NCBI GenBank assembly: GCA_037179385.1
Contig: CM074188.1
Coordinates: 23,205,318 to 23,269,317, forward strand
Direction of reading: 5' to 3'
DNA length: 64,000 nucleotides
Origin: Holothuria scabra
Taxonomy: Eukaryota; Echinodermata; Holothuroidea; Aspidochirotida; Holothuriidae
Shown here: positions 26,753 through 38,400 of the stretch, piece after piece
Numbering within the stretch: position 1 is the stretch's first letter
How the letters are laid out: every line of letters begins with the position of its first letter
The notes under the pieces: model-generated
Told to the model about the DNA's origin: nothing
Seen by the model: only the letters and a program-made list of their open reading frames with translations
Database searches by the model: none
Translations under genes and position numbers: made by a program

Positions 26753-26960
26753 GATGTGACTTTTTATCTTGTCCTATTGTCGATAAACTTTTAAATCGAT
26801 AGGGATCTTAGTTGCCAGTATTTAGTCTTAGGTCAACGGTTGTCACAATTGTCTTGGAGTGGTGGATGTGACTTTTTATCTTGTTCTTTTGTCTACAAAC
26901 TTTTAAATCGATAGTGATCTTAGTTGTTGTATTTAATCTTAGGTTAACAATTGTCAAAGA
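26753..26960. repeat. Two-copy tandem duplication, ~112-bp period
   Basis: GATGTGACTTTTTATCTTGT recurs at 26,753 and 26,865. ACAAACTTTTAAATCGATAG (first copy ATAAAC), GATCTTAGTTG and TTAGGT(C/T)AAC follow in both copies. Confidence 0.85.
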
Positions 26961-29265
26961 TCTTTTATTCACCAAGTAGAACTTAAAAGCAGTGGCCAGG
27001 TCATTGATTGCAATATGTTATATAGATGTAAATTAGTATACATTTTTTTTTTCTTGTCCAGGATGGTGGATAGAAAGAAACTGCTTGCAATACTACATAT
27101 TGTCAATACATCCCACAGAAACTTGTACTACAGTAATACTGTGTATTACCATAGCTTTAATGATTAATAAGGGTACAGTATTAAGTCTATGGGATCCCTC
27201 CTGAGCAACTGAATGTTTGATTAAAGATTCCGCATATTGGTAATCAGTGTTTCTCAAAGTTTGGTTCAGGCAAAGACCAATTTCCTGTGTTCGTGTACGT
27301 CAATGTTTACTGATACCACTCACCAAGCAGACATGTTACTACAGTTAGACTTGAAAAGTCTGCCCTTTGCTTGTTTGGGAACGTTATCTGCTGTTGCCCC
27401 GGAAGAAATGCTAGTTAAAGGGCACAGTAAATGTAGACTTTCAAATTTGTATCTGACAGTTCGATTGCAGCATTATGTATTTTAATGCAAGTATTGGCAC
27501 TTTATAACCATATGATATGAACAATATTTTGTCTGGCAAATACAATTTTAATGTGCCATTCTATAAAGCAGCTTTTTTATTCATTCAAATGGCCTGTATA
27601 ATTTGAAACATATAGTAATAATACATGTTAAGGTTGGGGTAAGGGCTTGTTCTCTTTAAAGGTCTACATATTGGATGTAATTGTTATACACACCAGTGAC
27701 AGTCTTTTAGTGTATTTATGGTTACACAAGGGAATTGTAATGTCCAACCTTATTGTTTATGAAAGTATTCAACTTACTGTGCTAGCCATCATAAGTAATT
27801 AGTTTATTTCAGGCAATTAGAAGTGTTTGACAATATTTGTTTCCAAGCACCATACTTTTCTGGAGGACTCAGTGGTTAAATTGTTTGACAGACCACTGGC
27901 AATTAATTACATGTGCTGGTTTGGTTTACCTCTCAAGTTGAGACTCAACTTCTGTACTTTACTGCAAAACCAAAAGTGTTGCAGTACTCAGTCTTGTAAG
28001 TACGGCTTTGAATGCATCCTTCAATTTGGCTCTACCAGTTCTTCGGTAAAGCCCACATTCCTCCATCTGGCCACTCCATCCCCACTACTACATCTGACAG
28101 TGTTCTGTCTGGGACCTCAGAGACAGGGGCTGGGGAGCTTTGCCCTCCCCTCCCCCCAATTCACTTCTGCTCCCTTGAACAGTTTGGGCTGTTGCTTTCA
28201 TTTTGTTGAATATATTGGGCCACTTTGGTGATTAAACCCCCCCCCCACTTCAAACTTAAAATTGCTCCCCTGCCCCTGTTTTGTAATAATATCTTAAACT
28301 TTATGCATATTTATGTTTGCTTATGCTTGCTAATGCTTGCAATTTACATATTTGATTAAACAGTCTGAAACTATTCTTTGTAAAAACAAATTTTGATCTT
28401 ACTTACTGTTAAATATAGCCTTGATGATTCACTTACCAAGTAACAGTTCATCATTTGCATATCAGGTCTTGACAAGATAACCAGGCTATTTGGTATCTCA
28501 TTTGCATTTTTTGCTGGTCAGATTCTACAAAGGCAACAGTAGTACAGGCTAGCATGTATAAAATTATTCATTCCTGCGTTAGGTGTCCTAACCTCATATG
28601 TATGTGAAACTTGATCTTCCTTCACCTTGCCCTAGGACTAGCAATCAACAGGATCACTTGAAAGCAGGGGGGGGGGGGGGGGGAAGGTAATTCAGTCACT
28701 GCGGGCAAGAATGGCCTGTAAGAGGGCTTCAAAGTTTGTAGGGAAAACATATTTGGTCAGAAGGGGCAAAAAATAGGATGTAGGGGTGCTTTTATGTGGG
28801 TAGATACATATGCCTCAATGTGGTTAAAAGAGTAGAAAGGGTGCTGACAGGCAATTTGAGTCTGTCAAGGGGGGCCACCTAGGCTCCCCCCTGACTATAT
28901 GGTAGATCCCCAAGTCTGCTTGTAAATCAAATGGTTTGTACAACCAGCCATAACTTTGTAGGAGGCCTACTTGAGAAAAACATTTGTGTTTCTGGAAGGT
29001 TCAAAGCTAGTCATGTTTATTTTCAATTGCCAAAACTCTCTTATTCTGAATGACGGAAAATTCCTCAGAAAGTGATGCTTCCCAAAGTTCCTTCATCTTT
29101 TTCCGTCAAATAGGAAACTGCAAATAAAGGTAAGATATCCTTAAGATAGTATTAGGGCTCAAAGAAGAATCCCAAACTAGGTTTAGAAATTGAGTTTGTA
29201 CAGTTTGCATTCAATCTGAAGGAAGGTTCCTAATATTTTTGTCTCTTTTCCTTTCCATTTTACAG
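26961..29265. other. Non-coding stretch upstream of exon 1, with 17-G run
   Basis: Contains an uninterrupted run of 17 G at 28,667-28,683. The last ~40 bases form the pyrimidine tract and acceptor (TTTTACAG, ends 29,265) of semaphorin exon 1, so at least the right end is intron. The 134-codon frame at 27,827-28,231 has no recognisable domain. Confidence 0.55.
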
Positions 29266-29494
29266 AGAGTTGTCTTATTTTAAGTCAGAGGACCAATTTT
29301 AATCCATTGACCATCATCTCCTGACCGCCAGCTGACCACCATGACTGTTCTACCTAGGTGTACACGGCTATGGGAATGCTGTGCACTCCTATTTTTATTA
29401 CCTTTTATCAATATCGCATTTGCCTTAGTCACATTTGAAATGAGATTCCGCGACCAAGTTGAGAAATTAACATCAGATGATAACTATTACCAAG
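29266..29494 (+). CDS. Semaphorin exon 1: 5' UTR end, start codon and signal peptide
   Basis: A pyrimidine-rich acceptor ending TTTTACAG (to 29265) opens this exon, so it is not the first transcribed exon. 29266-29340 is untranslated and contains no ATG. Coding starts at 29341 (context ACCATGA) and ends at 29494 before GTAAGA, phase 1. It encodes residues 1-51: a basic N-terminus, the hydrophobic stretch CCALLFLLPFINIAFA and then the first strand of the mature protein. Confidence 0.9.
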
Positions 29495-32400
29495 GTAAGA
29501 TTTTGTCCAATTCACTTCGCTGACATTTACCACTTTTTCATTTCCCTCCCCTTGCTTCATTTAAGGGACAAGGGGAGTCACTCAGACTTATTTTGAAGCA
29601 GCACCTAAATCGATTAATCCTCTTCTTATTTCTCATCAAATTATACTTCCTAACATATCAGGACATCAGTATTGCATCTTCAATGTGAACCAACAGGTAC
29701 TTCTAGTAAATTTTACATTTGAGGAGGAAAAAAAATTGTGACCTGACTCTCAAGAGCCAATCATGAACCAGCACAATTCAAATAATTCCCATGTGTGAGA
29801 TAAATGCATATAGCACATAGATACATGAGATGAAAACCTAATTAGATTTTAATAGCAATGTTAAATATAGTGGCTAATGAATAGCTAGGTCCACCACCAA
29901 GATTGGGGGGGTGGGAAGAGGCAGGAATTTGTTGCCTTTTTGGTCTTGAAGAAAGAGCTCTAAACAATTATTTTAGTACAGTTTGAAGACTTCTCACATC
30001 ATATTAAAACTGTTTAAAGCCTGATCAAGTTGTGGTTTATACATATCATTCATTGAAAGCAGAGAAATAAGGCTAAGAACTGAACTTGTCAGTTACTTTG
30101 ACCACCATTCAAGCTAACAGAAGAAGGACTTGAAATCCCAGGGAGTAAAATTATTTCCCAGGAAGTGAGTAGAATTTCCCATGAATTCTTGCTATATTAT
30201 GTAAAGAAAAGGGTAATTTCCCTCAATGCCCAAATTTCCCCCAGATACCCAAATTTTTGTGGAAGGAGCCTCCCAACTTCACTTTTTCCATCCATGTTCA
30301 GAATGTTCTTAGTAGCAGTTATAGGAAAAATGAGGCAATTATCAATAATTCCTGCTTGCCTTAAGTCCTCTAAACTTGGTTTTTCCCTATATCAATATAG
30401 ATTTTGATGGTAGAGTTTGTTAGTTAGATGGAGTTTTACAGCCCAGTCTCCAGTCTTTTGGTTCAAGTCGAGCCAGCCACGTCCATTTTTCCAGTTCCTA
30501 CTGGTGTGTGAGGATTTTGACTGTAGGACAAACTTATATGCAAATATAAAGTGACTTCTCTCAATGTGTGGACATTTTACTTCTCTGTGATAAATGTACA
30601 AATCTGTTGTTAACAAAAGGTTGGTATCATAAAATAATCTTACTTTGCAGGTTTTCCTTAAAAATATACCTATGACTCTGCTTTCTGTTGGGCAGTAGGT
30701 ACTGAACCTGTAATGGGGTTGCTTTGAACTGAAAAGTCATGTACCCATTTGTATGCGGATACTGACTCATTCTATTTGGCTGTTTTTCTTACTGTTTGCA
30801 AAGAAGGCGAGTATCAATAATTGAGGTTGTTTGTACCAGGTTTATTGTATCCAACAGAATTGTTGATTGTCAGATAGAAGTAATCACCAGGTCAGTTATA
30901 TTAAACATAAAAATCTGTTTTGTCACCCATTGAAGAGCCTGAACCACTTTTCCATGCTTGTACAGATCTACAAAGAGAAGGGGTGGCTTTTGCTGTTTGT
31001 GTTCCATTGAACCTTACAAAGCTTTCCAAGGTTCAAAAGTCTTGAAAAAGAAGTTCAGCCTTTATTAAGAAAACCCTCAAGGCACAGAGTTAAACAGCCA
31101 ATTACTGCATGGGTAGCTTATGTCTCCAGCAAAATTATTAGCCTATTTGTATTTTGTCAGCTTTTCTATACAAATTTGAGGTCAACATCAGGAACCCAAA
31201 GTGACTTCCTTTTGTGTTGATACAGTGATCCATCTAAAGGGATTGTGAAAGTATCCATCCCCCCCCCCCTCCCTGCTCACATAGAAAGGCATGCATACAC
31301 ACAAATTGAATTTTTGCCACATCTGTGGAATTATTCAAATTACTCATATCCTTGGTGTCTTTCATTTTTCTAAATTTGGATATTGCACATGAATTATTGA
31401 GAACAAAATAAAAGAGTTCAATACTCTGTGGAGACATTAGTGTAATAATTAAGTGGTGGACAGTATCCCCAGCATCTTCCAAGTCATTCTGGTGGGAGGA
31501 TCCGTCTAGACTGACTGCATGGTCAAGTTGTTAGATCATCAAACTTGCAGTCCAGCATTTTGGGAGATCAAGTCCTGACTGGGTCATACCGAAGATTTTA
31601 AAAGAGGAACCTACTGCCATTGGGCTTGATGGTGCTGAGCAAAAGCAATGGAGTAGAGAAAACAAGCCAGAGCCACAACTGGAAAAAAAAGGCTGTGGCT
31701 CGACTCAAACTAATTGGTTAGAAACTGGGCCGTAAAACTCAATCTACTCAATCAACTCAATCTCAACAGCCTGCTACGCAGGTTATGGTGGGCCTTACTA
31801 AGTAGGTTAGGGGAATTGGAACTGTTTGGGTGAGAGGATGAGGCCTTTAAATCATAATTGTAAAAGAAACAATGTCACCACTGTTTCAGCCTAAGTATAA
31901 TTGTCAATAACATATATATGATACTGTTGCAGGTAGTACATGTATAGGCCTACATAATTCCAAACAAGAACATTGAAAAAAAAAAAAAGAGCTACTTTAT
32001 AAACAGTAATGTGAACCATGCATAAATGCATCATGGGAAGGCTATCTGATCATTTTATTCACACAATCTGATACATGAGGAAAAAACTTAACTTTTTGAA
32101 GTGTCAGTATTTTGTATCATGTGTTGGCCTTTGGAATATCCAGGGCAGAATTGGCAACCAGCCAACATGCATTATCAGATATCCAGCTTGCCTCAACCCT
32201 TACTTTTCCATCCTCTTCAAATGTTGGGAAAGAATACAAGGTCATCTACTGTTTGGGAGTACATAGGCAGAGAAACTCTTTATTCCTTCCCTTTCAAGGT
32301 TGATGAAACATAGCCTAGATGAAGTCACCAGAACCCACATCCTTGGATTATATTGTATACATAATAAATAGCCTGATGGTGCCTTTAAAACCCAAGCAAC

Positions 32401-35400
32401 CAGAAAATAGGTCCCCAAAATTCTCTTTGCTCTCTCAGACGGTCCTCTGTTTTGTTGTGTGCTAGATCCTGTCTTTGCCATCATTCATGTCAGTGTATAT
32501 CCATGAGAGTGTTTTTGGAAATAATGTGGACTTTATGTCCTATGTCCTCTCTTGGGAAGATTTGCAATTTCTATTGATTTTCGACTCTTGTTACACATTT
32601 GTCACCATGTAGGTAGGGATGAATGGGCTGGACTTTTTGATTTCTTCATTCTGTTACAGAATAAGGTAATTCTTAGTCATTGAACCAATTTTGTCTGCTA
32701 CAAAGTCTTGTTACTGTTCATGTTTGATTTCATGTGTTTTTCCTTTTTTTTTTTTGCATTGCAAATTTTTTGCAGTTTATGTGAGTTCGGTCTCACAGTA
32801 CATGATTGAAATAAATGGAGGATATTGTTTTCCTGTCTCAACTAGAAGTGTAGAAGCCATTTGTAAAAGAAATTTGGGTAAAAATCAGTTGTCCCAGGAA
32901 AAAAAATGGTGAAAGTATGCTGGTTGTCCCTCCAGCTTTAGGTTGTCCCAATATAACATGGCCTTTCAATTGTGCAACAGTTTAGTTGAATGGTATAGTC
33001 AATCATGTAGTGAGTTGCATACACATTTTCTTGGAACCCTATGTGGGGGAATTTTGCTTCCAAGCAACATGGCATGTGTGGGGTCCCTTAAAATATAAAT
33101 ATTAGTTGTACAAGCCTGAAATTACTCATCTGGGGTAAGTGGACACATGATAACTTTGAGCCAGGAGAGATTCTGACCAGGGAGCTGCCATGCTCTGATG
33201 TTGAATCTGCTTTTATGCAACCAGTCTATGTACATAGACTGTAAGCTGACCCTGAAACAGTTATTCCAGCCAGCCGCTACTGATCCACACCTCTATTAAT
33301 CGCTGACACTTGTCTAGTTCAACTGCCGTACTGCAGTGGCCTTCAAGAGTTTATGAAATGGAAAGAGTTAGGATACATAGTAAAATTAAAAATTGATTGG
33401 CGTGATGTTTGCTGCAGTAGGCCTATATTTCACCTGCCATCTATTCTAAATGTGTTGTTATGCATTTTGTTACGGTCAGTTTGGTCTTCATATTAGTATA
33501 TTGGCATCACATTAGTCAATATCATTCTAAAAGTTTGTAACACCCATGGTTGGATGAAATGTAAACAATTTGGCGTCCTCCTTGATAAAGAGAAGTTTCA
33601 TTTAAGCGTTATTCTATGCCGTCTGAGTCATGCTGGCTTGGTTTATACACAAACCCCACTTACTTTTGGTGGCATTATATGTCGTCACTGTAATAAAAGT
33701 TTGGCCTTGTCTCTCCATTTTCTCAGGTTTCGTATTAATGAGAAGCCACTCCCATTACACTCTGCATCTTTGATGATTGCTGTCGGTGTTAGATGACGGA
33801 GGCATGAACCCCTGAAATAACACACTAAGGAAATGTGTACTCTAGAAGTAGATTACTTTGCTTACTTTCTTGGTGAAAGATCTAGACTGATGTGATTTCC
33901 AAGAAGAATTGTTCATGCGTCAGAGATGGAGGGAAAATTATCTCTATGTATTTAGCAGCAGGCTTATTGGTTTCGATGATAAGAGAAACCAATGCAATCA
34001 TGATGGCGTGCATGTGTATGTATGTATGTATGTGTGTGCGTGTGTGTGTGTGTATGTGTGTGTGTTCGTGACACTTTGCTTGTTAACACGATATCTCAAG
34101 TTAGGAATGTGTGACAGTTTTCAAACTTGGTACATAGATGCGCCATATTGAGAGGAAGAACCCTACTGTTTTTGGTGGAGGTCAAAGGTCACCTGGGGTC
34201 ACCAGGGGTCAACATCAGAAAATCTCGTTAACACGATATTTCAAGGTAGAAAGCTTGAATAGATTTCATATGTAGTATGTGAATGTGTTATGGTCAGGAG
34301 ATGGTCCCTATCGTTTTTGGTGGAGGTCAAAGGTCATCTGGGGTCACCAGGGGTCAAAGTATGGAAGCCTTGTTAACAGGATATCTCAAGGTAGGAAACT
34401 TGGATAGATTTCATATTTGGTATGTGCATGCATTATAGTCAGTAGATGGTCCCTATTGTTTTTTGGGTAGTTCAAAGGTCATCTGGGTTCACCACGGGTC
34501 AACATCTGAAAATCTCGTTAACACGATATTTCAAGGTAGAAAGCTTGAATAGATTTCATATATAGTATGTGGATGTGTTATGGTGAGGAGATGGTCCCTA
34601 TCATTTTTGGTGGAGGTCAAAGGTCATCTGGGGTCACCAGGGTTCAAAGTATGGAAGCCTTGTTAACAGGATATCCCAAGGTAGGAAACTTGGATAGATT
34701 TCATATTTGGTATGTGCATGCATTATAGTCAGTAGATGGTCCCTATTGTTTTTGGCGGGGGTCAAAGGTCATCTGGGGTCACCTGGGGTCAAAGTCTGAA
34801 AATCTTGTTAACATGATATCTCAAGATAGGAAGCTTGGATAAATTTTATACTTGGTATGTGGATGCATTATAGTCAGTAGATGGTCCCTATTGTTTTTGG
34901 CATAGGTCAAAGGTCATCTGGGATCACTGGGGGTCAACATCTGAAAATCTCGTTAACACAATATCTCAAGGTAGAAAGCTTGAATAGATTTCATATTTAG
35001 TATGTGGATGTGTTATGGTCAGGAGATGGTCCCTACCGTTTTTGGTGGAGGTTGAAGGTCATCTGGGGTCACCAGGGGTCAAAGTATGAAAACCTTGTTA
35101 ACGCAATATCTCAAGGTAGGAAACTTGGATAGATGTCATATTTGGTATGTGAACCCCTTATAGTCATTAAATGGTCCCTATTGTTTTTGGCGGAGGTCAA
35201 AGGTCATCTGGGATCATCAGGGGTATTGTTCGACCAATTATGCTATAATCGGTAATACCCGATTACCGATTATTTAATTTAACAATCGGCCCTATGCCGA
35301 TTACCGATCACCAATTATTAGAAAGAGGGAAGTCACATGTTTGTCACTTTGTATGTGTCCCTTTCTTCGTGCATATCGTATTACCATAACCAGTTCAGGA

Positions 35401-38400
35401 TGGAAAATATTAGGAATATTTCTGTTTGTTTCACAAACGGGATATCATTTTTGTAGGCAAAATATTTTCACTTCAAAAGTGGAGATACAAATCACCCCTT
35501 AATACTGTACAATTGTTTGCAGTCGATGTCACATATGCCCTTTGATAATTTAGTTCTCTGACCAACATCATGCTCTGTCTTGTTTCCCCCAATCATGTCG
35601 GAACATTGCATTCTGTTACTGTACTGGGTTGTAGTTGCGTTAATGTACTGTAGCTACTCTCCCGCTTTAACGAACCCCATGTAATAAAAGCAATCATGAT
35701 AATCTTAGCAGTTCAGGGCACCCGTATGACGTATCTTATGGTTCCTTTCCAATATAAATATCCCCGTATATTTTAAGCAGTTCTCGTCCAAAACTTCCGT
35801 CTTGTTTAAAAAGAATCTGCAACTGAAATGCACGTAAGTCCGATCCCCGAAAAATCCACGTACATAGAGATTTGTGATGCCGTTTCCAGGTGAATTTAGC
35901 ACAGGGCTCACCCGGCTTCGCTAGCCGGCATTACAAGCGCGATCGTCGTAACACAAACTCAATGGGAAAATTTGTCTCGAGACCGAGTATTTTCACACAC
36001 TAAATCACATAGGCGAAGGCGCATGTTGTGATTGGCTGCCTAGAATCAACGCAATCGAACCAATCACGAAGCAGGGGCCAATTTAAATTTGCAATGGATC
36101 TTTTGCATTTGATGTCACAGAGCAAAATATGATGCCTTGTTTGGGGGTAAAAACGGACATGCACGCATGTCTAGTGCATGCGTGGGCCAAGAAGTTTGAT
36201 GCAAAAGACCATGTGCATTACTGTTTTCGTTTGCAATGACGTCCTATGACAACATTGCTTAAGTCCTACCGTAAATAACATTATGGAAGGAATGCTGGGA
36301 ATTACTTAATTTATGCAAGGTAATAACCACCGAACTTCACAAGATTCTAGGTGCTACGTGTGCAAAACGTGCACAGATATGTGTGCAAAGCTTCGGGATT
36401 TGAAAAAAAGGCGAAACACTGCAGCTCGATAGTCTGTACTATGTGTTTTGTACAGAACAGTTTGTACAGCAACTTACGCAGCGCTTTCTGCGAGACAGCA
36501 AGGAATACACCTTGAATGCACTTCTCAATCGAATTCCAAGTAATACTACCGGGTTATAGTGGAAAACATCAAACGATCATTCCCATGGCTGCATGGCAGG
36601 GATAAAATAGGTTTGTGATTATCAATGCATCCCGTTTTGACGGGAAGTTGAAGGATTGAGTTTTCACGGGAATTTTAACGAAATTAAGTGCAAGGTTCAA
36701 GTATATTTAGCCCCCTTTTCCAGTTTGCAAATAATCGGTGGTAGTGATCGGTTGAATGGCAGAATTTTACCGATGCTGATTATTTACCGATAACGCAATA
36801 ATCGGCCCGATGCCGATTACTTAACAGATTATCGGTCGAACACTAATCAGGGGTCAAAGCATGAAAACCTTGTTAATGCAAGATCTCAAGGTAGAAAACT
36901 TGGATAGATTTCATATTTGGTATGTGGATGTGTCATAGTCAGTAAATGATTCCTATTGCTTTTGGCGGAGGTCAAAGGTCATCAGGGGTCACTAGGGGTC
37001 AAAGTCTGAAAACCTTGTTTGTGTGATATCTCAGGTTAAGTAGCTTTGATAGATTTTTTATATTTGTTATGTGGATGGGTTATGGTCAGAAAATGGTACA
37101 TAATGTTTTTGATGGAGGTCAAAGGTCATCTGGGGTCACTGCTGGTCCATGTCTGAAAATCCTGCTAATGCAATATCTCAAGATAGGAAACTTGGATAGA
37201 TTTCATATTTGGGTACTGTATGTGGATGCATTGTTGTCAGAAGATGGTCCCCATAGTTTTTGGCAGAGATGAAAGGTCATCTGGGGTCTCCAGGGGTCAA
37301 AGCCTGGAAACCTTTCTAAATGTGATCTCTCAAGATAGCTGTTTGTCCATTAGTCTGTCTGTTGTTTGTCATTCTAGCTATGTATTGCTTTTATGGAGGT
37401 CAAAAGGTCATCTGGAATGACAAAATTATTTTTTGAACATGCTAGTATAACATTTGAATGAGAAGATAATGGTGCATGATGGCACTCTTTGAAACAGAAA
37501 TTTATGTATCATCGAAACCTCAATGCATTTTTGCATTCTGGTTTTACAACTGTCAAAAAACTCTTTTCAGTTTTGTAAGTCTTTGATAGGCTGTTTTCTT
37601 TCCTGTGTCAAATTTATTTTTTGTCAAATTTAATTTTTAATGGTATAGTGTTAAATTGTGCTGTTCGGATTTTTGCATTTGCCACCTGGCACATAGGCCC
37701 ACCTCCGTCTAAGCTACAGTACATGTGTCTTGTTGCATAAGATTGCCTTGGTGTGATGAGCAGTAGCAGCATGGCATGCACACGTACTAGAAGCTCTTTC
37801 AAAATTTTTGAATGGATAGAAGTAAAACCACTCACAATTCAAATCAATAATTTTATGACTGATGGAAACCCCGCTAATACCCTACCACTTTCTTTGGGGA
37901 CAATACTCATTGGTAGTTTGAAGGTCACTTGTGTTGTGTGGAATGAACGTGCTGTGGGCAAGGTTTGCAACCCACTGAACCTAGTCAGTGAGTTGATAGT
38001 GCAAACTTTGGGGGTTAGTCCTTCTATTACTGACATGTGTTACATCTTATAAGGTCACATGCAGTAATTTGAGTATCTCATTAGCTAGAAATTCAATTGA
38101 TTTGGGGTGAGGAAATGCAAAATATATTAACCTTTTTTTTTGGACTCTGTTTTCAGGTTTGCCCATGAGGTGTCAAGAGTTACTTATTGGCTCTAAATTC
38201 TATTAACACAAGAAGAGATTTATTGACAGATGTTGGAAAATGAACTATTAGATACTGACTTGGAAATGAACTTGGTTTATTCCAAGAAATTGGTTTACAC
38301 TGCTGGGGTTACAGTGGATAACGTGCATCAGTTATTTAAACTGGTTGATTCTTACTTCACTGTAGTGTTTTGGTGAATTTGCAAGAATCTATCCAAAAAA

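Noticed and set aside
27827..28231. 134-codon + strand frame upstream of the semaphorin as a separate gene
   Set aside because: No domain, low-complexity Pro/Ser stretch from C-rich DNA, and no splice or promoter evidence.
1..29265. A second protein-coding gene left of the semaphorin
   Set aside because: I scanned the open frames for recognisable domains bounded by splice sites and found none; all are short and mostly overlapped on the other strand.
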